A stretch of DNA of 52,815 bases from an uncultured Methylococcales bacterium (GCA_903902705.1 CAIUVX010000084.1:1-52815), one strand, 5' to 3'. Shown: positions 7,755-16,670, counted from the first letter of the stretch. Notes: generated by a model not told the origin, from the letters alone. Made by a program: numbers and translations.

Positions 7755-9428
7755 ATGAAGAATAATCCTAAAAAAATAATCGTGTTATTGGTTGCAGCGG
7801 CTACTTTAAGCGGTTGCGCAATTGAGCCAAATCCAATCACTGCTGATGAGCGGTTAGCCAGTATGCTAAAAGATAAATCGGAAATGTATAATAAACAGGA
7901 ACCGATTGTTGCACCGTTGACTTTTTATGATGCCTTGGCACGCGCCTTAAAGTATAACTTTGACCATCGCTTATCTATCATGGAAGCGGTTTTGCAAGAT
8001 ACTCAGCTCGATGTTGCAACGCTGAATATGTTGCCACGTTTGGCAATTAATGCAGGGTATATAGATCGTGCTAGTCAATTAGGTTCTTCTAGTGTGGATT
8101 ATTTTAATCAATCGAGAAACTCTCAATTGACACAATACTCAACGTCTCAAGATGCCAGTCGTGGTTTGGCTGATATATCATTTACTTGGAACGTGCTGGA
8201 TTTTGGTGTCAGTTATTTTCAGGCAAAACAACAAGCAAATCGTATTCTAATTGCCCAAGAGCGTAAGCGTAAGGTGGTTAATAATTTAATCAAGGAAGTT
8301 TTAAATGCTTATTGGGGCGCGAATATTGCTGAACGCCTATTGCCTAAACTCACTCCTGTATTGGAGCAGGCAGAACACGCGTTGGAATTGAGTAAATCGG
8401 TTGAAGTCAATCGTTTGCAACCACCACTCAGTGTGCTGGAATATCAACGTAGTTTGTTGCGTATTATTGACCAGTTAAAAAAACTTAAGGCTGACTTATC
8501 AGTGGCTAAACCTAAATTAGCGGGTTTGATTAATGCGCCGATGCACAGTGATTTTCAGTTGGCACAAACTAAACAAACTCCCGAACCCCCTCAGCTAAAA
8601 GCAAACATGGTCGAATTGGAAAACCTAGGCTTGTTTTTCCGTCCAGAATTGCGTGAAGAAGTCTATCAAGAACGCATTAGTCGTGATGAAGTATGGAAGG
8701 AAATGCTGAAAGTCTTACCTGGTCTGACTATTCCGTTATCAGCCAATTGGGATAGCAACTCGTTTCTGGTCTACAACACATGGATGGAAGCAGGGGCGCG
8801 TACCACCTTTAATCTGGTTAATTTGCTGGCAGGCCCTAAGATGTGGAAAGCGGCGCAAACACAGATTGAAGTCGCACAAACACGGCGTAAAGCACTGAGT
8901 GTTGCCGCATTAGTACAAATCAATGTTGGTTATCAGCAATACCTCAAAGCATTGGATGGTTATCACAGTGCCAGCGAATTAAATGTCGTCGATCAAAGCA
9001 TTTTTAAAGTCATCAGCGATACCACCGAAAGTGATGCCGGTTCTGAACTAGAACGCGTTCATGCCGCAACAGCCGCACTCGCTTCACAATTGGAAAAAGA
9101 GCAAAGTTTGTCGGAGATTTATTCCGCACTGGGTAATATTTACTCCTCCATCGGACTTGATCCAGTGCAGGGTAATATAGCGGATATTACCGTGCGTACT
9201 CTCGCCGTGCAGTTAGAAAAAACGCTGGATAAATGGTACAAAGGCGAGTTCCCTAAATTACCAGCCGAGCTTAATAGCACACCTAGCGTTTCCCAAACCC
9301 CCGACACACCCAGTGCTACTGTTACGCCTGATAAACCCAGTGTTCCCAGCGCGACCAAAACCACTATTATTGATTTTGGTGAGTCAGATAAGCCTAACCC
9401 AGCATCAACACAGCCCACTAAAAAATGA
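7755..9428 (+). CDS. TolC-family outer-membrane efflux lipoprotein
   Basis: A 557-aa outer-membrane channel protein of the TolC/OEP type. It has a lipoprotein signal peptide with lipobox LSGC (Cys21). The mature part shows two long helical hairpin regions, for example AYWGANIAERLLPKLTPVLE and ALSVAALVQINVGYQQYLKA, typical of OEP repeats. The last 50 or so residues are an unusual Pro/Ser/Thr-rich tail (TPSVSQTPDTPSATVTPDKP) ending in Lys, absent from classic TolC. SD-like AAAGGGC precedes the ATG at 7755. It heads a tightly overlapping four-gene cluster with two HlyD-type proteins and an M50/HlyD hybrid. Its expected role is the outer-membrane exit duct of a trans-envelope export machine. Confidence 0.85.
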   Translation: MKNNPKKIIVLLVAAATLSGCAIEPNPITADERLASMLKDKSEMYNKQEPIVAPLTFYDALARALKYNFDHRLSIMEAVLQDTQLDVATLNMLPRLAINAGYIDRASQLGSSSVDYFNQSRNSQLTQYSTSQDASRGLADISFTWNVLDFGVSYFQAKQQANRILIAQERKRKVVNNLIKEVLNAYWGANIAERLLPKLTPVLEQAEHALELSKSVEVNRLQPPLSVLEYQRSLLRIIDQLKKLKADLSVAKPKLAGLINAPMHSDFQLAQTKQTPEPPQLKANMVELENLGLFFRPELREEVYQERISRDEVWKEMLKVLPGLTIPLSANWDSNSFLVYNTWMEAGARTTFNLVNLLAGPKMWKAAQTQIEVAQTRRKALSVAALVQINVGYQQYLKALDGYHSASELNVVDQSIFKVISDTTESDAGSELERVHAATAALASQLEKEQSLSEIYSALGNIYSSIGLDPVQGNIADITVRTLAVQLEKTLDKWYKGEFPKLPAELNSTPSVSQTPDTPSATVTPDKPSVPSATKTTIIDFGESDKPNPASTQPTKK

Positions 9429-10180
9429 AACACTCCATCTGTGTGATTATTATCGCCTTACTCCCTATTGCGGCGTTAGCAGAATTACCTGCATCTGTTG
9501 AAAAGTCTAGCGAAATTAATTTACCGTTACGCGCACAAATAAAAGCGCGGCGCAGTACCTTAATTTCCAGCGAGATGAATGCGCGTATCAGTCATCTTAA
9601 ATTGCGTGATGGTGAACGCTTTGACGAAGGTGATACTTTGGTTAGTTTTCATTGCACCCTAGAAGAAGCGCAGGTAAATAAAGCCAAAGCCAGCTTAGAA
9701 AAGGCAACGAAAACTTACGAAGTAAAGCAGCGTTTGGAAGTCTTGCATTCAATTGGCGCATTGGAATTAGCCGTTGCCAAAGCAGAGGAGGGTGAAGCAA
9801 AAGCAGAAATGCAAGTCACGCAGGCGGTATTAAGTCGTTGTGTTATTAAAGCCCCGTTCTCTGGCAAAGTAACCGATGTGACCGCTAAACCTTATCAAAC
9901 TGTCAAAGCAGGCGATCCATTATTGGAAATTCTCGATGACAAAGAGTTAGAAGTCGAATTTATGGCACCGTCAAAAAGTTTGCCTGAACTTAGTTTAGGC
10001 AGACATTTTCAAGTGACATTAAACGAAACCAATAAAGTGTATCAAGCCGAAATTACTCGCTTAGGTGGCAAGGTTGATCCTGTTAGTCAAACTATCAAAG
10101 TATACGGACGCATTGTTGATAAAGCCGCAGAATTGCTAACGGGTATGAGTGGTGCAGTTGAACTCACAAGCAAACCATGA
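9425..10180 (+). CDS. HlyD-family periplasmic adaptor (membrane fusion) protein
   Basis: A 251-aa periplasmic adaptor with a signal peptide (MKHSICVIIIALLPIAALA). The lipoyl/barrel-sandwich half-motifs bracket a short coiled coil: ISHLKLRDGERFDEGDTLVS on one side, and CVIKAPFSGKVTDV with AKPYQTVKAGDPLLEI on the other, with helices about res 75-125 between. A beta-barrel region follows (FQVTLNETNKVYQAEITRLG). It is short for the HlyD family, with a small coiled coil. The ATG overlaps the TolC-like stop by 4 bp (ATGA) and its own stop overlaps the next gene, so translational coupling is likely. It probably bridges the inner-membrane parts to the TolC-like channel. Confidence 0.85.
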   Translation: MKHSICVIIIALLPIAALAELPASVEKSSEINLPLRAQIKARRSTLISSEMNARISHLKLRDGERFDEGDTLVSFHCTLEEAQVNKAKASLEKATKTYEVKQRLEVLHSIGALELAVAKAEEGEAKAEMQVTQAVLSRCVIKAPFSGKVTDVTAKPYQTVKAGDPLLEILDDKELEVEFMAPSKSLPELSLGRHFQVTLNETNKVYQAEITRLGGKVDPVSQTIKVYGRIVDKAAELLTGMSGAVELTSKP

Positions 10181-11511
10181 CCGAACAACGCAATAAACAA
10201 TTACTCCAGTTGACCTTATTATTGCAACTGGAGCAACGTGCGCGGGTTGCCCCCGCTGAAGAACTGCCCTACATCCTCGTTAATGAAACCACTGATTTAC
10301 TGCCTTATCGACAAGCCTTATTGTGGCAGCGTGATACAGCAAAAATAAAAGCCGCCTCAGGCGTTGCCTTGCCAGAAAAAAATAGCCCTTACGCACTGTG
10401 GATTAATGTGGTTTTGAAGCAGTTTTCTCACCACGAAAACTCGGATTCGGCAATTATTTTTACCGCTAATGACTTGCCACCCGACACGCGCCGTGAATGG
10501 GCTGAATGGTTGCCTGAACACGGACTTTGGCTACCATTACCTGCACCTTTGGGTGTTAAATATATCTTAGTGTTGTTTCGAGAACAGCAATGGAAAGAAG
10601 GTGAAATTCATTTACTGAGTTATCTAGCAGAAGCTTACGGACACGCGCTTGCTCTAGCAGAATCTGCACAGCCCAAGCGTCCTCTAATTGAATGCTTACG
10701 CGATAGACGCTTACAAATTATTATCGCCGTCATTATCGTCGTCGCCTTGTGTTTTCCTATTCGTCAATCGGTACTCGCCGAAGCAGAGGTGATCCCCTAT
10801 CATGCCACAATAGTACGCGCACCGCTTGAAGGTGTGGTAGAAAAGTTTTTTGTTCAACCCAATGAAAGCGTTACCGTCGGGCAAAAGTTGTTTGAATTGG
10901 ATACGGCGCAATTGCGTAGTCGCCTGAGCGTTGCCGAAGAAACGCGTGATATTGCCAAAACCGAATATTTACAAACTACCCAACAAGCCATGTTAGATCC
11001 CACTGCCAAGTCTAAACTAGCGGTTCTTAAAAGCAAATGGGATCAGCAAATCGCCGAAGTTGATTATGTGCGTAGTTTGTTGGAACGTTGTGAAGTCACT
11101 GCCAATAAAGCAGGTGTGACGGTGTTTGATGATCCTAATGATTGGCTAGGAAAACCCGTCACTCAAGGCGAAAAAATTCTTGCCATTGCCGACCCGCACT
11201 CTGTGGAATTAGAAATTCGCTTGCCGATGGATGATTTAATTGAACTAGACGCGGGTAATGAAGTGCTGTTTTTTTCTAACGTAAGTCCTAATCAGCCATT
11301 GCCTGCCAGTCTGAGTTATTTTAGTTATCGTGCCAGTGCCACGCCCGCGCAAGTGATGGCGTATCGACTCAAAGCAACATTTACTGATTCTAAGGTGTTA
11401 CCTCGCCTAGGCTATCGCGGCGTTGCCAAACTATACGGTACACGGCAAGCGTTTGTGTTGTGGTTATTGCGTAAACCGATACGCACCGTGCGTTTGTGGT
11501 TAGCATGGTAG
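10177..11511 (+). CDS. HlyD-type adaptor with N-terminal GAF-like cytosolic domain
   Basis: A 444-aa hybrid. Residues 1 to about 170 look like a soluble GAF-type sensory or regulatory domain (helix LLLQLEQRARVAP, then LPYRQALLWQRD and LWLPLPAPLGVKYILVLF). One transmembrane helix follows near res 183-195 (IIIAVIIVVALCF). The periplasmic part has biotinyl-lipoyl half-motifs (IVRAPLEGVVEKFFVQPNES and GQKLFELD) with a short coiled coil. The arrangement places the GAF-like domain in the cytosol and the adaptor domain in the periplasm. It overlaps both neighbours by a few bases. The GAF-like assignment rests on pattern only; the HlyD-like half is solid. Family precedents are scarce in my memory, so the function is inferred from context. 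Confidence 0.75.
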   Translation: MTEQRNKQLLQLTLLLQLEQRARVAPAEELPYILVNETTDLLPYRQALLWQRDTAKIKAASGVALPEKNSPYALWINVVLKQFSHHENSDSAIIFTANDLPPDTRREWAEWLPEHGLWLPLPAPLGVKYILVLFREQQWKEGEIHLLSYLAEAYGHALALAESAQPKRPLIECLRDRRLQIIIAVIIVVALCFPIRQSVLAEAEVIPYHATIVRAPLEGVVEKFFVQPNESVTVGQKLFELDTAQLRSRLSVAEETRDIAKTEYLQTTQQAMLDPTAKSKLAVLKSKWDQQIAEVDYVRSLLERCEVTANKAGVTVFDDPNDWLGKPVTQGEKILAIADPHSVELEIRLPMDDLIELDAGNEVLFFSNVSPNQPLPASLSYFSYRASATPAQVMAYRLKATFTDSKVLPRLGYRGVAKLYGTRQAFVLWLLRKPIRTVRLWLAW

Positions 11512-13658
11512 ACAGCAACAGCATCGAAATTGATCCAGCACTTGCTGAACCCAAGCCGCGTAAATGGTTAGGGTTGCGTGAAGATTTAGGTTTGTATACG
11601 GGGCCAAGAACAACGGATGGTGCGCCGACGTGGACGCTACATGACCCTGCAACACACCGTTATTTTCGCTTGGGATGGTTGGAATTTGAATTTTTACAAC
11701 GCTGGAACTTGGGCAATGCGGAAACTATTATCCAAGCGATTCAACACGACACCCCATTAAACGCTGATGTCACCGACATAGAGCTGTTTAGCTATTTTCT
11801 TCATAGCCATCAACTCACCAAACCGCAAGGTGCGGAAAGTAGCCAGCTATTAGCCGCTAAACGCAAAGCTAGTCAGCCTAGTTTTTGGACGTGGTTGTTA
11901 CATAATTATTTATTTTTGCGCATTCCTTTGTTACGTCCTGACGGCGCGTTAAAAAAAATGTTACCGTGGGTTAATGTTTTATTTCATCGTCAATTTGTCG
12001 TGTTGCTATTACTATTACTGGTATTAGCGGGGTATCTGGTTTCAGAACAATGGACGCAATTCAGCCGTAGTTTTTCTCATGTATTCACCCCAGAAGGAAT
12101 GCTAACTGCCGCACTGATGTTGTCACTGTCAAAAATGATTCATGAGTTAGGTCATGCCTTTACTGCCTGTCATTTTGGTTGTCGTGTACCGTCAATGGGT
12201 GTGGCATTTATGATGGGATTTCCCATGTTATGGACAGATGTCACCGATGCGTGGCGATTGCCTAGCCGTAAGCAACGCTTAAGTATTGATGCAGCGGGCA
12301 TGATCGCAGAATTAGCTCTTGCGATATTGGCAACGCTACTCTGGACAGTATTACCCGATGGCGCGGTGCGTAGCGGGGTTTATTTATTAGCCAGTACCGC
12401 GTGGCTACTGACCTTAGCGGTTAATCTCAATCCATTTATGCGCTTTGATGGTTATTATCTGTTCTCCGATTACTTAGATATTGCCAACTTACAAGAGCGT
12501 TGTTTTGCCTTAGCTCGTTGGCGATTACGCGAAAGCCTGTTTAACTTTCAATTACCGATCCCTGAAGAGTTCTCTAAAAATCGTCACCGTCTGCTGTGTG
12601 CTTACGCTTATGGGACGTGGATTTATCGGTTAATCTTGTTTGCAGGTATTGCGTGGGCGGTGTATCACTTTTTTTTTAAAGTGCTTGGCTTGTTTTTATT
12701 TGCGGTAGAAATTGGTTGGTTTATCGTGCGTCCGATAATTAAAGAAATGCGAGTATGGCGAGAATTAATGATACTGCATAAAACGCCTTTGCGTCCGCGC
12801 TTAGCGTGGTTGATACCACTGACGATGCTGGCATTATTATTTATTCCGTGGCGTACCCATTTGCTGGTATCAGGTCTATTGAGTGCGGAAACCGAATTCA
12901 CTTTATATAGTCCTCAGTCTGCAAAAGTACAGCGCGTGCTGGTCAAAGAAGGTGACAGTGTTCAAACCGACCAAGTATTAATCGAATTAACTTCACCTGA
13001 TATTGATTTTCGCATCGCCAGTGCGGAACGTCATCTTGCCGAATTAAACGAACAGTTAGCATCACAAGGTTTAGAAGTCGCTTTAGCGCAGCATAATCCA
13101 ATGGATATGGGGGAATTGCAGTCAACATTAGCAGAACTGAGCGGCTTGCGTGATACACAAAAAAAACTCACTCTACGCGCAAGTTTTGCTGGTTATATTC
13201 GCGATTTATCCGATGTTCTTCAACAAGGTGAATGGGTAGCAAAAAATGAATCCTTAGGCATTGTCAAAAGCCCTCATGCTACTGTGACCGCTTATGCAGA
13301 AGAAGCTGATTTAAATCGCTTACAAGTGGGTGCGAAAGGGCGATTTTATTCAGAAGGCGGGGATTTTGCTCCGTTTCCAGTACAAGTCATCACGGTTGAT
13401 AGCGTGGGTACGCGCCAATTAACGATTGCAGAGCTGGGATCAAATCACGGTGGTGAAATAGCCGTACGCGAAGATGAGCAGCATCATCTGATTCCAGAAC
13501 AAGGCATTTACCGACTTTTACTAAAAGTCGATGACCATACATTGACACACGCAATCACTATTCGAGGTAGATTATCCCTAGATACTCCAGCCGAAAGTTT
13601 AGCGGGTCGCTTATTACGTTCCGCATTAGCGGTATTAATTCGAGAAAGTAGCTGGTAA
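11505..13658 (+). CDS. M50 metalloprotease / HlyD hybrid membrane protein
   Basis: A 717-aa polytopic inner-membrane protein combining a site-2-protease-like peptidase M50 core with a C-terminal adaptor domain. The zinc motif is HELGH (res 213-217), and the distal NPFMRFDGYY (309-318) supplies the third ligand Asp. The region between is strongly hydrophobic. After a further TM near res 435-450, biotinyl-lipoyl half-motifs appear (VLVKEGDSVQTDQVLIEL and LRASFAGYIRDLSDVLQQGE). I prefer ATG 11505, which overlaps the upstream stop, to GTG 11496. Such proteins are annotated as putative peptide zinc metalloproteases and are known next to HlyD and large adhesin genes. It could process an exported substrate or form the inner-membrane part of the exporter. 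Catalytic residues are intact by eye. Confidence 0.85.
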   Translation: MVDSNSIEIDPALAEPKPRKWLGLREDLGLYTGPRTTDGAPTWTLHDPATHRYFRLGWLEFEFLQRWNLGNAETIIQAIQHDTPLNADVTDIELFSYFLHSHQLTKPQGAESSQLLAAKRKASQPSFWTWLLHNYLFLRIPLLRPDGALKKMLPWVNVLFHRQFVVLLLLLLVLAGYLVSEQWTQFSRSFSHVFTPEGMLTAALMLSLSKMIHELGHAFTACHFGCRVPSMGVAFMMGFPMLWTDVTDAWRLPSRKQRLSIDAAGMIAELALAILATLLWTVLPDGAVRSGVYLLASTAWLLTLAVNLNPFMRFDGYYLFSDYLDIANLQERCFALARWRLRESLFNFQLPIPEEFSKNRHRLLCAYAYGTWIYRLILFAGIAWAVYHFFFKVLGLFLFAVEIGWFIVRPIIKEMRVWRELMILHKTPLRPRLAWLIPLTMLALLFIPWRTHLLVSGLLSAETEFTLYSPQSAKVQRVLVKEGDSVQTDQVLIELTSPDIDFRIASAERHLAELNEQLASQGLEVALAQHNPMDMGELQSTLAELSGLRDTQKKLTLRASFAGYIRDLSDVLQQGEWVAKNESLGIVKSPHATVTAYAEEADLNRLQVGAKGRFYSEGGDFAPFPVQVITVDSVGTRQLTIAELGSNHGGEIAVREDEQHHLIPEQGIYRLLLKVDDHTLTHAITIRGRLSLDTPAESLAGRLLRSALAVLIRESSW

Positions 13659-13768
13659 CAAAAAATGGTGCGACTTCAATCGCGCCTTTATCACCGCAAA
13701 TAATCTGTAACAGCGCGACAAGTCGCGTCCACCTTATCTTTATCAACCACCGTGAGAGGCTTTTAATC

Positions 13769-14257
13769 ATGCGTTCCAAATTTCTAACATTATTATTCAT
13801 TGGCTTAATCTTTCTAGCTCAAACGGCAAAAGCTGAGTCGCCCACCTTAAAGCCTTTTATCACTGGCAGTTATCAGCAATTACTAAGCAGCAATACTGGA
13901 AAACCATTTATGCTGGCAATCTGGTCTATCACCTGCCCATCGTGTATTAAAGATATGACGGTATTAAATGCGGTTCACAAAGCCCACCCAGAAATTAACA
14001 TTATCATGTTAAGCACTGACGACATCGCCGAAACCGTTGAGGCGCAAAAAATCCTAACAAACAATCAATTAACCGATGTTGAACAGTGGATTTATGCCGA
14101 AGAAAATAGCCAAAAACTGCAATTTGAAATTGATCCAACATGGTATGGTGAATTACCTAGAACGTATTTCTTCGACAAAACTCATCAACGCGAAGGTGTG
14201 AGTGGCGTGTTATCCAAAAAAGACTATGAAGCACGGATTACAAAAATTCTTAAATAA
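13769..14257 (+). CDS. periplasmic thioredoxin-like (TlpA/AhpC-TSA-type) protein
   Basis: A 162-aa exported thioredoxin-fold protein. An N-terminal signal peptide ends around AQTAKA|ES. The active-site motif is CPSC, within WSITCPSCIKDM (about res 51-62). The distal ELPRTYFFD supplies the cis-proline loop. It is likely a thiol-disulfide reductase in the periplasm. A GAGAGG-like ribosome site lies upstream of ATG 13769. It starts 110 bp after the M50/HlyD gene on the same strand, so it may belong to the export cluster, for example in disulfide handling of a substrate, though a separate role is equally possible. Confidence 0.8.
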   Translation: MRSKFLTLLFIGLIFLAQTAKAESPTLKPFITGSYQQLLSSNTGKPFMLAIWSITCPSCIKDMTVLNAVHKAHPEINIIMLSTDDIAETVEAQKILTNNQLTDVEQWIYAEENSQKLQFEIDPTWYGELPRTYFFDKTHQREGVSGVLSKKDYEARITKILK

Positions 14258-14292
14258 CGACAAACTTAACTATTTTTTATCATTTGGAGATT

Positions 14293-14379
14293 AGGCTTAA
14301 ACCTGTTATCGCGATATTAATGACTGCCAGTCCTTTAAAGGACTGGCAGTCATGCTCAAAACAGATTTAATTCACTGCC
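14293..14379. repeat. palindromic dispersed repeat, copy A
   Basis: Its core is a perfect 34-bp palindrome at 14320-14353 (half-site ATGACTGCCAGTCCTTT). Flanks shared with copy B (16744-16823) are CTTAA...TGTTATCGCGATATT on the left and GATTTAATTCACTGCC on the right. It lies between the convergent 3' ends of the thioredoxin-like gene and sbcB, so transcripts from both sides could fold it into a strong hairpin. Because the flanks are conserved too, it is a mobile or REP/MITE-like element rather than just a terminator. Confidence 0.8.
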
Positions 14380-14388
14380 TCAGTGCTT

Positions 14389-15837
14389 CTAAAATGTCAG
14401 CCCTAACCGCTGAGCTTTTTCAAATGCGTAAGCTTCTAATGCTTGGATAGTTGCTTGATTAATTTTATCATCCGTTTTCAACGCGTTTAAACGAGCAAAA
14501 TAATCATCAAAAGTAATTCCCGCTCCTGCCTGTTGACCTGTCAAGCGATCAACACAAAACACCTGCCAACGTTGCTTTTCTTCTGCATTTAGCGTGTCGG
14601 GATAATTACGCGCTCGGTATCTAAATAACATTTCAGCTAAGCGTTTATCGGTAAAGGCAAACTGATTAACCGCTAATTTTTCTGGTGACAGGGTGCGAAT
14701 TTTAGCCATCGTGGCTTTATCGGCATCAGCAAAAAATCCACCGCTGTAAATTGCTAAATCGGGGTCTGTGTTTGGTTGCACTTGGCTATGAGTGCCGAAT
14801 ACTTCGCTTAATTTTTGTGTCAAATCTGCCGCAGCAATTATTTTACTGATATTTGCCAGACAGTTAGCTAAATCAATAGTAAGGCGTTGTGCGTCATTAG
14901 CTTTTAATACGGACACAGGAGCTAACACGGGACATCTATTAATATGCACAGTTTTTAGCGGGATTCGCGTCACGCCTTCGGGCAGGTTTTCGGTTGTGGT
15001 AAAAATATTTTTCTGAATGTCTGCCGCTGATAAAGTTAACATTGGTTCAGGGTCTATGGATAAATCATAGACGATCACGCCATTGTTATCGGTAGGATGT
15101 TTACACAGTGGCAATACTACCGCGAGGCAGTTTTTAGCGGCGCGATATTTTCCAGAAATATGGATGACGGGTTTAAAACACCCCAGTTGTAGTAAGTCCT
15201 GCACTTTGGGCTTAACGCGGTTTTCAAGCAGAAATTGAAACAATTTGGGTTGAGCCTGTTTGACTAATTTGGCTAATTCAATGGTTGCATAGACATCGGC
15301 TAACGCGTCATGTGCGCCTTCATGGGCAATGTTGTTGACTATGGTCAGTTGATCTAGGCGAAAGCTAGGATTACCTTCGGCACTATTCACCCATTGTATG
15401 CCATCTGGACGCAAAGCACGCGCAGCTCGAACCACGTCGATTAAATCCCAACGCGAATTGCCGTTTTGCCATTCGCGTGCGTAAGGGTCGTAAAAATTAC
15501 GATACAAACTATTGCGGGTGACTTCATCATCAAAACGTAGGTTGTTATAACCTAAGGTACAGGTATTAGGTTGAGCTAGTTGCTCATGAATACGGCGAAT
15601 AAATTCAGCTTCACAAACGCCTTTTTGTTGTGCTATCTGCGGGGTAATGCCTGTAATTACACAGGCATCTGGATGAGGAAGCGAGTCTGCCGCTGGTTGG
15701 CAATACAGCACCAGCGGCTCAGCGATAACATTAAAATCCGCATCGGTACGCACACCTGCGAATTGTGCAGCGCGGTCGCGTTGTGGATCAAGACCAAAGG
15801 TTTCATAGTCATGCCAATAAAAAGTCTGTGTTGCCAT
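14389..15837 (-). CDS. sbcB: exodeoxyribonuclease I
   Basis: A 482-aa 3'-5' single-strand DNA exonuclease (ExoI/XonA), similar in size to E. coli SbcB (475 aa). It acts in mismatch repair and recombination. The DEDD exonuclease motifs are visible: HDYETFGLD near the N-terminus (Exo I), LGYNNLRFDDEVTRN (Exo II) and HDALADVYATIELA (Exo III with the catalytic His). The C-terminal SH3-like and helical regions follow at normal length. The start at 15837 is 12 bp downstream of the CBS gene's stop on the same strand, so the two are probably co-transcribed. Palindromic repeat copy A lies 10 bp past its stop. Confidence 0.94.
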   Translation of the reverse strand: MATQTFYWHDYETFGLDPQRDRAAQFAGVRTDADFNVIAEPLVLYCQPAADSLPHPDACVITGITPQIAQQKGVCEAEFIRRIHEQLAQPNTCTLGYNNLRFDDEVTRNSLYRNFYDPYAREWQNGNSRWDLIDVVRAARALRPDGIQWVNSAEGNPSFRLDQLTIVNNIAHEGAHDALADVYATIELAKLVKQAQPKLFQFLLENRVKPKVQDLLQLGCFKPVIHISGKYRAAKNCLAVVLPLCKHPTDNNGVIVYDLSIDPEPMLTLSAADIQKNIFTTTENLPEGVTRIPLKTVHINRCPVLAPVSVLKANDAQRLTIDLANCLANISKIIAAADLTQKLSEVFGTHSQVQPNTDPDLAIYSGGFFADADKATMAKIRTLSPEKLAVNQFAFTDKRLAEMLFRYRARNYPDTLNAEEKQRWQVFCVDRLTGQQAGAGITFDDYFARLNALKTDDKINQATIQALEAYAFEKAQRLGLTF

Positions 15838-15849
15838 GACTTGCTTGAG

Positions 15850-16245
15850 TTATTTGAGGGAAATTAACGCTTTTAAAACATCAGTACGACTAATCATACC
15901 GACAAATTTTCCGTCATCAAACACAGGAAAACTTCGGACTGAAGACTGATCAAATTTTTCTGCCAATTCAACGATGCTGGAATCAGCATCGACACTGATA
16001 GTCCCCATTGTCATGTGATCGCCGACTTTGCCACTCATACCTTGGTTATAAACGCTTTCTAAAAAAGCTTTGATACTGTCTTTCTCAGAAAACACCCCTA
16101 TTAAACGACCTTGTTCATCAACAACAGGCGCACTGGTGACTTTATTATCCAGTAATTTTTTGACAGCATCTATCACATGAGTCTCTTTAGTCACGGTGAT
16201 GATTCTTTTGCTCATGTAATCAGCAACGGTAATTTTTGCTAGCAT
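15850..16245 (-). CDS. tandem CBS-domain protein
   Basis: A 131-aa stand-alone protein made of two CBS domains. The first is ITVADYMSKRIITVTKET through VTSAPVVDEQGRLIGVFSEK; the second is VGDHMTMGTISVDADSS through SVRSFPVFDDGKFVGMISRT. CBS pairs (Bateman modules) bind adenine nucleotides or SAM and usually regulate a partner. No effector domain is attached. GAGGAG lies upstream of the ATG on the minus strand. Downstream is sbcB (12 bp); upstream is nqrM (115 bp), so a three-gene transcript is possible. The ligand and partner cannot be told from sequence. Confidence 0.88.
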   Translation of the reverse strand: MLAKITVADYMSKRIITVTKETHVIDAVKKLLDNKVTSAPVVDEQGRLIGVFSEKDSIKAFLESVYNQGMSGKVGDHMTMGTISVDADSSIVELAEKFDQSSVRSFPVFDDGKFVGMISRTDVLKALISLK

Positions 16246-16302
16246 AGTATTCTCCTCATTGTTTTTTATTATTATTGTTTGTCCACGAAAATAAAAAAGG
16301 GC

Positions 16303-16323
16303 AGGTTAGGCGCAACCTAACCT
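16303..16323. terminator. inverted repeat between nqrM and CBS gene
   Basis: The arms AGGTTAGG (16303-16310) and CCTAACCT (16316-16323) form an 8-bp stem with a 5-nt loop in the gap downstream of nqrM on the minus strand. On that strand it is followed by the complement of AAAAAAG (CTTTTTT at about 16292-16298), so it could act as a weak terminator or attenuator for nqrM. The AGGTTAG/CTAACCT arms also resemble the GGTTAGG-type intergenic repeats elsewhere in the window. Confidence 0.5.
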
Positions 16324-16360
16324 AAGCTCCACGTTTTTTCGTAGACGATCGGTAACACAG

Positions 16361-16561
16361 TTATCCTTGGCTTAGTCGCACTTCAGCAGCTTCAGCGTCC
16401 AGCTTTTTTCTTTTGTCACATTTTTCAACACAAACACAGGCAGCTTTATCCATACCGCCACCGCAAGAGCCTTTAATAGCACGTCTACCAAAGATAACAC
16501 CGACTGCCATGATAGAAATGACAGCTAACATTACTACAAAAGTCACTATAAAATACATCAT
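16361..16561 (-). CDS. nqrM: Na+-NQR maturation protein NqrM (DUF539)
   Basis: A 66-aa membrane-anchored small protein. One N-terminal transmembrane helix (MMYFIVTFVVMLAVISIMAV) is followed by GRRAIKGSCGGGMDKAACVC and EKCDKRKK. The KGSCGG motif and four cysteines (C33, C42, C44, C48) are the signature of NqrM/DUF539, which delivers iron to the NqrD/NqrE site of the Na+-translocating NADH:quinone oxidoreductase in Vibrio. Its presence predicts an nqrABCDEF operon elsewhere in this genome. In many genomes nqrM sits at the end of that operon; here it is detached and upstream of a CBS gene and sbcB. Length is normal to slightly short for the family. Confidence 0.85.
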   Translation of the reverse strand: MMYFIVTFVVMLAVISIMAVGVIFGRRAIKGSCGGGMDKAACVCVEKCDKRKKLDAEAAEVRLSQG

Positions 16562-16638
16562 AATCTATTCCTCACTATTAATAAAAATGGATAACAACTC
16601 TAGGGTAGAGTTTTTATCCATTTTAAACGAAAAGCAAG

Positions 16639-16670
16639 TGTAGGTTGTAGTTAGCGTAACCCGACTTACG
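16639..16670. repeat. degenerate GTAGGTTG...CCCGACTTAC intergenic repeat
   Basis: The sequence GTGTAGGTTGTAGTTAGCGT followed by AACCCGACTTAC is a diverged relative of the GTAGGTTGGGTTA/TAACCCAACCTAC hairpins at 27257-27289 and 27638-27673. The short inverted-repeat core (GTTA/TAAC) is kept but imperfect. This is a minor intergenic repeat family of unknown function. Confidence 0.45.

Noticed and set aside
13659-13768. CGCGAC/GTCGCG inverted repeat as terminator of the M50 gene
   Set aside because: The stem has a 2-nt loop and no T-run, so it is too weak to call.
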